From the NCBI GenBank assembly GCA_002501205.1, contig DLRW01000013.1:1-6885 (forward strand): 6,885 nt of DNA. The letters run 5' to 3'. Shown here in pieces: positions 1 to 5,792 of the stretch. Both the position numbers and the translations under genes were made by a program. The stretch is from Flavobacteriales bacterium UBA7878. GTDB taxonomy: Bacteria; Bacteroidota; Bacteroidia; Flavobacteriales; Schleiferiaceae. Position 1 is the stretch's first letter. Every line of letters starts with the position of its first letter. The notes beneath the pieces are model-generated. The model was given only the letters and a program-made list of their open reading frames with translations. It did not search any database and had not been told where the DNA came from.

Positions 1-53
1 CCACCTACTACCACTACCACCACTACTACTTCTACCTCTACTTCTACTATACC
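1..53. repeat. Low-complexity trinucleotide-like tract (ACT/ACC/TCT), G-free on the plus strand
   Basis: The first 53 bases are a degenerate period-3 tract of ACT, ACC and TCT units, probably continuing beyond the left edge. No G occurs on the plus strand from 1 to 82, while C occurs 32 times by hand count. It runs straight into the heptad array. On the plus strand, frame 1 reads as Pro/Thr/Ser-rich codons to a TAA at 67-69, so it could in principle be the tail of a gene entering from the left. The simple-repeat character makes this unlikely, and I do not call it coding. Confidence 0.75.
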
Positions 54-151
54 AACTACTAACTACTAACTACTAACTACTAGTAACCAGTCTATAGTCT
101 AAAATCTAACGTCTAATGTCTAACGTCTAACGTCTAACGTCTAACGTCTAA
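54..151. repeat. 7-base tandem repeat array with changing unit (AACTACT passing into CGTCTAA)
   Basis: Read on the plus strand in one fixed 7-base phase from position 54, the units are AACTACT four times (54-81), then AGTAACC, AGTCTAT, AGTCTAA and AATCTAA, then CGTCTAA, TGTCTAA and CGTCTAA four times (to 151). That makes 14 consecutive heptads without a phase slip. On the ribBA coding strand the second half reads as repeated TTAGACG/TTAGACA. The array ends about six bases from the ribBA stop codon, so it would form the 3' untranslated end of that transcript. No open frame of note crosses it and it is not a CRISPR array, having neither spacers nor long repeats. Function unknown. Confidence 0.9.
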
Positions 152-157
152 TGTAAA

Positions 158-1306
158 CTACATCCTCACATTCTCCGTAATCGTAAGTCCATATCCGGTA
201 ATTCCCACCCGTTTGATAGGATTATTGGTTAGGAGCTTCACTTTGGAGATGCCCAATTGATGTAAGATTTGAGCGCCGATACCAAAATCGCGAGCATCTT
301 TCTTAAAGCTTACTTGACGTTCTTGATCGCCACTTTCCTGCGCCATGCGATATTCGCGGATACGCTCTAAAAGCTTGCCCTTTTGGCTATGCTGATTCAT
401 GTAGACCACCGCGCCTTTGCCTTCCTCGCTTACCTTATTGAGGGCTTTGCCTAATTGATGGCTGCTGTCACCGGTAAGAATTTCAAAGATATCGTGGGCA
501 ACACTAGCACTGTGCATACGCACTAATACTGGTTCATTGCGTTCCCAACTTCCTTTGCTAAGGGCAATGTGGATTTGATCATTGGTCGTTTGACGGAAGG
601 CCCGCAGGCGGAATTCGCCATATTCTGTATCGAGGTTAAAATCTTCCTCCAGGCTAATCAGGCTTTCAGCTTCCATGCGATAGGCTACCAGATCTTCAAT
701 GCTTATCAGCTTAAGATCATGCTTATCTGCAATTTCTCTAAGCTGAGGAAGGCGAGCCATGGTACCATCTTCATTCATGATTTCCACAATCACTCCAGCC
801 GGCTTCTTACCAGCCAGACGAGCAAGATCTATTGCGGCCTCCGTATGTCCGGTACGACGCAGTACGCCACCTGGCTTTGCTATTAAGGGAAAAATATGCC
901 CCGGGCGATTTAAATCAGATGATTTGGTCTTTGGATCTACTAAGGCCTGAACCGTTTTAGCACGATCGCCAGCAGAAATGCCGGTAGTAACCCCGTTTCC
1001 ATTTAAGTCTACCGAAACGGTAAACTGTGTGTGCATGGGGTCGGTATTTTGGCGAACCATAGGATCCAACTCCAGTTCCTTACAACGCTCTTCAATAAGA
1101 GGGGTGCAAATTAAACCACGCCCAACAATGGTCATGAAGTTGATCATTTCGGGCGTTACCATTTCGGCAGCGGCCACAAAATCACCTTCATTCTCACGGT
1201 CTTCATCATCCACTACAATTACCACCTTTCCCGCCTTAATATCGGCAATGGCTTCATCGATGGTATTGAGTTTAAGCTTGTTTTCTTTGGGTAGGCTGCC
1301 AGGCAT
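158..1306 (-). CDS. ribBA: 3,4-dihydroxy-2-butanone 4-phosphate synthase fused to a degenerate GTP cyclohydrolase II domain (RibBX-like)
   Basis: The N-terminal half (about 12-210) is RibB, which converts ribulose 5-phosphate to formate and the four-carbon precursor of riboflavin. Its acidic loop DDEDRENEGD sits at 33-42, with R37, E38, E40 and D42 at the same numbers as in E. coli RibB. RPGHIFPL (134-141), GGVLRRTGHTEA (H154) and E175 in VEIMNEDGTMAR are also present. The C-terminal half (about 228-382) aligns with GTP cyclohydrolase II but the zinc cysteines are gone: the E. coli C54, C65 and C67 positions read S268, G279 and S281, and the glutamate before the first is A267. The QEGRGIG loop reads SQKGKLL. 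Y319, D338-A-R340 and TNNPIK (360-365) remain. RibB activity is expected and cyclohydrolase activity is doubtful. The ATG is supported by AAAGGA 10 bases upstream and by matching RibB numbering. The standard symbol ribBA is kept for the architecture. Confidence 0.94.
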   Translation of the reverse strand: MPGSLPKENKLKLNTIDEAIADIKAGKVVIVVDDEDRENEGDFVAAAEMVTPEMINFMTIVGRGLICTPLIEERCKELELDPMVRQNTDPMHTQFTVSVDLNGNGVTTGISAGDRAKTVQALVDPKTKSSDLNRPGHIFPLIAKPGGVLRRTGHTEAAIDLARLAGKKPAGVIVEIMNEDGTMARLPQLREIADKHDLKLISIEDLVAYRMEAESLISLEEDFNLDTEYGEFRLRAFRQTTNDQIHIALSKGSWERNEPVLVRMHSASVAHDIFEILTGDSSHQLGKALNKVSEEGKGAVVYMNQHSQKGKLLERIREYRMAQESGDQERQVSFKKDARDFGIGAQILHQLGISKVKLLTNNPIKRVGITGYGLTITENVRM

Positions 1307-2450
1307 TTGTCTTTATTCCTTTAATGTAATTCATGAACCCTTCAAGAAGTGCCAGGTTCATGTTGATAAAATGGCCGGGGTACTGTAGTATTCCGGATGA
1401 ATATTTCTGCGAAAATAAGATACCAAACAGTCCTAATCCTATAAAGGCCATATAAATCCCGGCAATAAGGCCGTAAAACCAATGGACAAAAAGAAGCTGT
1501 GGAGCACTTATCAATAGTAAAAGCAGGAAGAAAGGGCTAATCCATCGCAAAACTTTATGGCTGAAATACATCAGGCCTTGTGGCCACAGACGGCGCCATA
1601 AAAAATGTTTGTAATGCACTAAGTTTTGAAAGTTCCCAATGCTAATGCGAACCTTTCGTTTGTATTCTTCGCTTGGAGATACGCTTACATCTTCCCAAAC
1701 TCTGGCCATGGGTTCCCATAAAATTCGGGCCTTGCGATTTAAAACATGCAAGGTCACAAAGAAATCTTCCATGTAAAAGAGTGGGGGGATTTCCGGGAAA
1801 TAGTCGCGTTTGATAAGGTAGCATCCGCCTTCCAATCCTAAGGGAGCTGCGGCTGTGATTGCTTCTGCATATTTAATGCGGTTCTCCAGTTTTAGATAGG
1901 TATCCTCCTGTCCGCTAATGCCCTTCTTTTCGAAATCACCATAATGAATGTCTGCTCCAACGGCAGCCACATTTTTCTGGGACAGCATTCGGCGCACTAA
2001 GAGTTTTAAAGTCTGAGGTTCGAAAATGATATTGGCATCGGTTAAAAGCAAAAGCTCGGCCTCACTATCATCCTTGATAAAATTTAGGATGGGGCTTTTC
2101 CCTGAGCGGCGTTTAAAGAGGTAGGGGATGAGGCGTTTGTCTTTCTTTTCCCAATTTTCCAGAATGCTATTGGTGCGATCGCTACTGGCATCGGAACCCA
2201 CGCGAATTCGGATTTTATCTTTCGGATAATCCAGCTTAAATAAGGATTGCAGTTTCTCTTCTAATACGGCTTCTTCATTATAGGCAGCAAAGAGAATATC
2301 TACCGTAGGTAAATCATCTTCATTGAGTAACCCCAAAGGCTTTTCCGAGCGTAAGCGGGCTAAGAAGAGCATCAGTAGAGGGTAGATGAAATAGGGCGTT
2401 CCAATGACCAGGAGGCTAATCCAAAAAGTGTATTGCCAAAAAATTGTCAT
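1272..2450 (-). CDS. Membrane-anchored family 2 glycosyltransferase
   Basis: This 392-residue protein has an N-terminal membrane helix (about 10-30), a cytoplasmic GT-A catalytic domain (about 48-290) and two or more C-terminal helices (about 303-323 and 325-347, perhaps a third near 358-377). Catalytic landmarks are VDILFAAYNEE (50-60), the nucleotide-binding SDASSDRT (86-93), LLLTDANIIFEP with D138-A-N in the place of the metal-binding D-x-D, GLEGGCYLIKR, and the MED triplet (227-229) with the probable catalytic base. The Q-x-x-R-W motif of processive synthases such as BcsA is not seen; the equivalent zone reads KRKVRISIGNFQNL (264-277). I therefore infer a transferase adding one or a few sugars rather than a polymerase. 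The ATG is 10 bases after the preceding gene's stop, with no clear Shine-Dalgarno. Its last ~11 codons overlap ribBA. Donor and product are unknown; an exopolysaccharide or LPS modification role is inferred from context. Confidence 0.88.
   Translation of the reverse strand: MTIFWQYTFWISLLVIGTPYFIYPLLMLFLARLRSEKPLGLLNEDDLPTVDILFAAYNEEAVLEEKLQSLFKLDYPKDKIRIRVGSDASSDRTNSILENWEKKDKRLIPYLFKRRSGKSPILNFIKDDSEAELLLLTDANIIFEPQTLKLLVRRMLSQKNVAAVGADIHYGDFEKKGISGQEDTYLKLENRIKYAEAITAAAPLGLEGGCYLIKRDYFPEIPPLFYMEDFFVTLHVLNRKARILWEPMARVWEDVSVSPSEEYKRKVRISIGNFQNLVHYKHFLWRRLWPQGLMYFSHKVLRWISPFFLLLLLISAPQLLFVHWFYGLIAGIYMAFIGLGLFGILFSQKYSSGILQYPGHFINMNLALLEGFMNYIKGIKTNAWQPTQRKQA
1317..1322 (-). promoter_or_regulatory. 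Shine-Dalgarno-like site for ribBA inside the upstream glycosyltransferase gene
   Basis: On the coding strand AAAGGA ends 10 bases before the ribBA ATG (1304-1306). It lies inside the end of the family 2 glycosyltransferase gene. It is the clearest ribosome-binding site at any of the junctions here, and it decides the start: translation begins within the upstream gene, giving a 35-base overlap. The other genes show only A-rich or stop-coupled starts. Confidence 0.6.
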
Positions 2451-2460
2451 GCCTGAGTGC

Positions 2461-3657
2461 TCAGATTAGTGTCTGGTAAAACTGAATGAGGTCTTTACCT
2501 AAAATTTGATTGTCGAAGTTTTCTTCAAAGAAATGGCGCGCTTGCATTTGCATTTCCTGGCGCGCTTCTTTCCCATCGAGCAAATATACCACCGCAGCGG
2601 CAAAGCTTTCAGGGTCATTGGCGATTATTCCATGCTTATAGTTCTCAATGGCAATTCCTTCCGCTCCAATACCGGTACTAACCGTTGGCATACCCCAGGC
2701 TAAGAATTCCAAGAGCTTAATGCGCATACCGCTACCTGCCAATAAAGGGATAACGGCTACCTTACCATGACCAATAAAATCGCGAGCATTCTCCACTATT
2801 GGGTATAGCCAGAGGTTTTCGCTGCCCATTTCAATAAATTCAGGAGGCATATCCCTACCTCCAAATCCCATGGTAGTTTCGGGTCGGGCTTCCAAAATAA
2901 GGGGCCAAACCTCTTTTAAAAACCATTCTGCTCCCTGGCGATTAGGTAACCAGTCTAAACTGGCTAAATGCACCAAATCGTATTTAGCTTCATATCCACT
3001 TATCGGGGGATTTTCTTCCGGCGTAAGCCCACAGGGTGAAACCGTGCTTAGGCTTCGGCCTCCCCAATCGCGGTAAATTTTTTGATCTTCGGAACTGATA
3101 AATGCAATACCATCCACCTTTTCCAGACTTTTCTTTTCGAAGGCTTTAAGGCGTTTGGTTTGTAAATTCAGATAGGCCTTGCGCAGAGCATTTTCTTCAT
3201 GCTCTACATGGCGTTGCCAAATTTGATATTCGATATTATGGGCGCGTAGTACAACCGAAGCCTTGCTATACTTGCGAATTTCGGGTAGGTATACCGCCAT
3301 GGGCAAACCTTCTAATTGAATGATATCAAAATGGGTGCTTCGCAATAATTCGATCAATCGCTTAGTTAAGTCCTCCTGCTTAAAGCGCGATACATGGTAG
3401 GCTTGCCCGCTCAGTAGGTTCAAGCCCGCTGACCAAAGGTTTACATTGGTATTTACATCGAAATATTCAAGGTTGATTCCTTCGGGTTTATTTTTTTCAA
3501 TTTCCGCTGGTTCCCGATAGTGCTTTTGGGTATTCAAGCAGAGTAAATGCAATTCAATAGCATTAAGCCGAAGGGCTTCTGCCATAGAACGCATAGCAAT
3601 GCTGCTCCCGTCTTTAGCGGGAAAAGGGACTTTATTACTGAGGAGTAAAATTCTCAA
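2461..3657 (-). CDS. GT4-type (GT-B fold) glycosyltransferase, cytoplasmic
   Basis: This is a 398-residue retaining glycosyltransferase of the group 1/GT4 type, which moves a sugar from a nucleotide sugar to a glycan or lipid acceptor. The N-terminal Rossmann half opens with MRILLLSNKVPFPAKDGSS (glycine/serine loop) and has the family's RAHNIEYQIW at 138-147. The C-terminal half has HLASLDWLPNRQG (230-242), then PLLAGSGMRIKLLEFLAWG (304-322) followed by TVSTGIGAEG. This last pair supplies the donor-binding E-x7-type region of GT4 enzymes (E317 and E333). No signal peptide or membrane helix is seen. The start is TTG (3655-3657), chosen because the family's N-terminal motif begins right there and the next ATG (residue 22) would delete it. 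A weak AAGAAG lies 8 bases upstream. TTG overlaps the lptG TGA as TTGA. Sugar and acceptor cannot be deduced; its place after an LPS permease suggests a surface glycan. Confidence 0.9.
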   Translation of the reverse strand: MRILLLSNKVPFPAKDGSSIAMRSMAEALRLNAIELHLLCLNTQKHYREPAEIEKNKPEGINLEYFDVNTNVNLWSAGLNLLSGQAYHVSRFKQEDLTKRLIELLRSTHFDIIQLEGLPMAVYLPEIRKYSKASVVLRAHNIEYQIWQRHVEHEENALRKAYLNLQTKRLKAFEKKSLEKVDGIAFISSEDQKIYRDWGGRSLSTVSPCGLTPEENPPISGYEAKYDLVHLASLDWLPNRQGAEWFLKEVWPLILEARPETTMGFGGRDMPPEFIEMGSENLWLYPIVENARDFIGHGKVAVIPLLAGSGMRIKLLEFLAWGMPTVSTGIGAEGIAIENYKHGIIANDPESFAAAVVYLLDGKEARQEMQMQARHFFEENFDNQILGKDLIQFYQTLI

Positions 3658-5147
3658 GATCCAAGCTTCTTGAAACGACGCACAAAGATGTCAGAAATTT
3701 TCTGAAAGGGCTTCAAGTAAAGCTCGATATTAAAGATTACGGAATCGGTAGCGGATTTATAGGTAAGCCATAAACCAATGGGCAGCAAAATGAAATTGGC
3801 GGTCCACATAGCCTGGAAGGGGGTCCAGTACATAAAGCGCCCTAATTTTTCGAAACTGAAGCTGGTTACATGGTATACAATAAATATAAAAACACTCACC
3901 ACCACAGGCATGCCCATTCCGCCTTTACGAATAATAGCCCCTAAGGGAGCGCCTACAAAGAATAATACGATCACTGCAAAGGAGATGGAAAACTTCTTTT
4001 GCCATTCTAATACGTGACGAGCAATCATCATCTTTCGCCAATTGTACTGTGCACTGGCATTGGTGAAATAGGCGCGATTACCACGAGCAATACGCAAGGA
4101 GTTTTGCAAGATGCGACTACGCATTTCAGGGGCGAAATTCTCGAGTAAATGCGGACTCATTTTTTCGAGATCGGCCTTATTTATTGGATTTTGATTGCTG
4201 TCATTTTCAGCAGCACTTTCCTCCGCTAATTTTTCCTTTTCAACCAAATCGGTATAGGCGTATTTGTCTACCATCTGTCGGGCAAACTCCTGTTGCTGAT
4301 TGACGAGCAAATCATTCAAGCTATCAACGGCAACACCTAATTGCCGAACATTAAGCATATCGAATTCCTTACGGCCGGTTTTACGCATGTCTCCCGCTTG
4401 AAAGTCGCCCAGGTTAAAGCGAATAAGGCTTTCTTCAAAAGCTGAGCTTACAAAGGGCTTATTATCGCGGTCTTTGCGTTTCTTGGGAATAAGATCTTCA
4501 TAGCTATGGCCATTGTAAAGGGTGATCTCCAAGAATTGCTCATCACTGGTCACATTCATCTTTCCGCTATCCGCTACAATGACCTTGGTGTTGCCATTGT
4601 TTTGGGTATGATCGTAAATCAGAACTTCATCCAACAAGTTCTGATCGGGGCCATACTTATCCGCAATCTTTATGGAATAACCTTCAATACCGGTATAGAA
4701 GATACCCGGGCGAATACTAAGGGCGGGCTTCTTATTAGTAATGTTGCGGCGTAAATTCTCGCTGTGCAAGTTGGCTATTGGGATTACGTAATTTCCAAAG
4801 AGGAAGGCACTCAGAGCCAGAAAACAGATAAAGACAAAGAGCGGGCGCATCACACGCATCAGGCTTAAGCCAGAAGATTTTAGGGCCGCTAATTCATAAT
4901 TTTCTCCCAGGGTACCCAATACCATGATCGAACTGAGCAAGACCGCCAGCGGTAGCGCCATCGGTACCAGAGTTGCAGAGGTGTAAAAAAGGAGTTCGGC
5001 GATATAATACCATTCCACGCCGCGCCCTACCAGATCGTCGATATACTTCCAGACGAACTGCATCAATAAAAAAAGAATCATCACAAAGAATGTGATGATA
5101 AAAGGTCGAAAGAAAGACCGTAAAACAAAGCGGTCAAGTATCTTCAT
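3654..5147 (-). CDS. lptG: LptF/LptG-family (YjgP/YjgQ) lipopolysaccharide export permease
   Basis: This 497-residue inner-membrane protein belongs to the permease family that, with the ATPase LptB, extracts LPS from the inner membrane and passes it to the Lpt bridge. Hydrophobicity suggests six membrane helices: about 11-33, 48-77, 101-122, 386-407, 412-432 and 442-463. Between helices 2 and 3 is the coupling-helix signature GENYELAALKSSGLSLMRV (81-99), which contacts the ATPase in known members. Between helices 3 and 4 is the periplasmic beta-jellyroll region (from about 140), followed by a charged, helical Q/E-rich stretch (about 280-380). Helix 4-5 carries GAPLGAIIRKGGMGMP (399-414), another family hallmark. 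E. coli LptF and LptG are about 360 residues, so this protein carries a large middle extension. LptF and LptG are hard to tell apart from one sequence, so the symbol is tentative, and no partner or lptB is in the window. Its ATG touches the lolA stop, and its TGA overlaps the next start. Confidence 0.9.
   Translation of the reverse strand: MKILDRFVLRSFFRPFIITFFVMILFLLMQFVWKYIDDLVGRGVEWYYIAELLFYTSATLVPMALPLAVLLSSIMVLGTLGENYELAALKSSGLSLMRVMRPLFVFICFLALSAFLFGNYVIPIANLHSENLRRNITNKKPALSIRPGIFYTGIEGYSIKIADKYGPDQNLLDEVLIYDHTQNNGNTKVIVADSGKMNVTSDEQFLEITLYNGHSYEDLIPKKRKDRDNKPFVSSAFEESLIRFNLGDFQAGDMRKTGRKEFDMLNVRQLGVAVDSLNDLLVNQQQEFARQMVDKYAYTDLVEKEKLAEESAAENDSNQNPINKADLEKMSPHLLENFAPEMRSRILQNSLRIARGNRAYFTNASAQYNWRKMMIARHVLEWQKKFSISFAVIVLFFVGAPLGAIIRKGGMGMPVVVSVFIFIVYHVTSFSFEKLGRFMYWTPFQAMWTANFILLPIGLWLTYKSATDSVIFNIELYLKPFQKISDIFVRRFKKLGS
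5068..5099 (-). terminator. Terminator-like hairpin and U-tract inside the start of the lptG gene (speculative)
   Basis: In transcript direction a perfect 9-base-pair inverted repeat (arms 5091-5099 and 5077-5085, ATCATCACA and its complement) encloses a 5-base loop. It is followed at once by UC and seven U residues (5068-5074). This is the layout of an intrinsic terminator. The stem has only three G-C pairs, and it lies within codons 17-25 of the permease, in sequence encoding the first membrane helix, so it may be a chance product of Ile/Phe/Val/Met codons. If active, it would attenuate expression of lptG and everything after it relative to ftsK and lolA. Confidence 0.25.
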
Positions 5148-5789
5148 CTATTCGGATATGTAGTAACCAGGATAGTCTGCTTTTACAAACTTAAACTGAT
5201 TGGCAGGCCATTTGGCGTTCTTCACCAATTTGGTTACGATCAAAGTGGTAACGGTGCCATTGGTTCCCCATTGTTTCATGGAGTAAACTTCTTTGGACTC
5301 TGCATCAATACCAATCATAACCTTGTCGATCTCCTCGCTGGCAGTGGGCTTTAAAATTACGTATTGAATGTTGCGACCATTAAGGCTTTCTTTTCCGCCC
5401 ATTTTATAGCTGTAGCCTTTTTCGTAGAAGCTAAGTATACGGGCCGGGCTCAATCCAGCTTCATCACTTTCTTCATAAGTGTTCACTTGCACTTCTTCAT
5501 CCTCATGGTAAATATTGTACAGCTTGTTACCAACACGCAATTGTTCCAAGAGGTCGGTTTTCAAACGGTAATTTTCACCTTGCAAGGCCAGGGTTCCCTT
5601 TTGTTCTTGCTTAATGGGAGGTTCTACGCGCGTATTTTCGAAAGTATAAGTGAAGCTGATTTCCAAAGCTGGATAGGCTTTCATGGTTTTACTGGCTTCT
5701 TGCAATAAGGCTTTGGCCTCAGTATGACTCTGAGCTAACAAAAGCTGACCAGCAAAGGCAGCTACAAGGAGGGGAAATAAACGTCGCAT
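5148..5789 (-). CDS. lolA: LolA-like outer-membrane lipoprotein carrier protein
   Basis: This 213-residue protein looks like a periplasmic chaperone of the LolA family, which carries lipoproteins from the inner to the outer membrane. The N-terminus is a classic signal peptide: MRRLF, then a hydrophobic core to about residue 19, with likely cleavage near LLLAQS. The mature part is predicted mostly beta, with a LolA-like run: helix around AKALLQEASKTMKAY (25-39), strands FTYTFEN and KGTLALQGENYRLK, then YNIYHEDEEVQVNTY, and LSPARILSFYEKGYSYK at 113-129. The length is normal for the family. The start follows the ftsK stop by 3 bases (TAA AAG ATG), with an A-rich leader and no strong Shine-Dalgarno. 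Its TAG stop directly abuts the ATG of the permease gene. Bacteroidota can carry several LolA-like proteins, so which cargo or pathway this one serves needs a tree. The gene order (ftsK, this gene, Lpt permease) supports the call. Confidence 0.85.
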   Translation of the reverse strand: MRRLFPLLVAAFAGQLLLAQSHTEAKALLQEASKTMKAYPALEISFTYTFENTRVEPPIKQEQKGTLALQGENYRLKTDLLEQLRVGNKLYNIYHEDEEVQVNTYEESDEAGLSPARILSFYEKGYSYKMGGKESLNGRNIQYVILKPTASEEIDKVMIGIDAESKEVYSMKQWGTNGTVTTLIVTKLVKNAKWPANQFKFVKADYPGYYISE

Positions 5790-5792
5790 CTT

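Noticed and set aside
1..69. A Pro/Thr/Ser-rich plus-strand coding tail ending at TAA 67-69.
   Set aside because: Only about 22 codons are visible, entirely within simple-repeat DNA that changes period at its end; without the sequence to the left it cannot be supported.
54..151. The heptad array as a CRISPR array.
   Set aside because: Units are 7 bases with no spacers, and there are no cas genes in the window.
978..1388. Plus-strand open frame of 136 codons opposite ribBA and the end of gt2.
   Set aside because: It is antisense to two well-supported genes, has a Ser/Thr-rich composition with no recognisable motif, and has no ribosome-binding site; it is a shadow of the ribBA codons.
2453..2464. 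Short inverted repeat CTGAG-TG-CTCAG at the junction of the two glycosyltransferase genes.
   Set aside because: Five-base arms with a two-base centre cannot form a useful hairpin, and a single 12-base near-palindrome is weak evidence for an operator.
2534..2567. Direct repeat TGGCGCGCTT (2534-2543 and 2558-2567) in the GT4 gene.
   Set aside because: It encodes the similar A-R-Q and A-R-H segments of the C-terminal helix; two copies only, no flanking signs of a mobile element.
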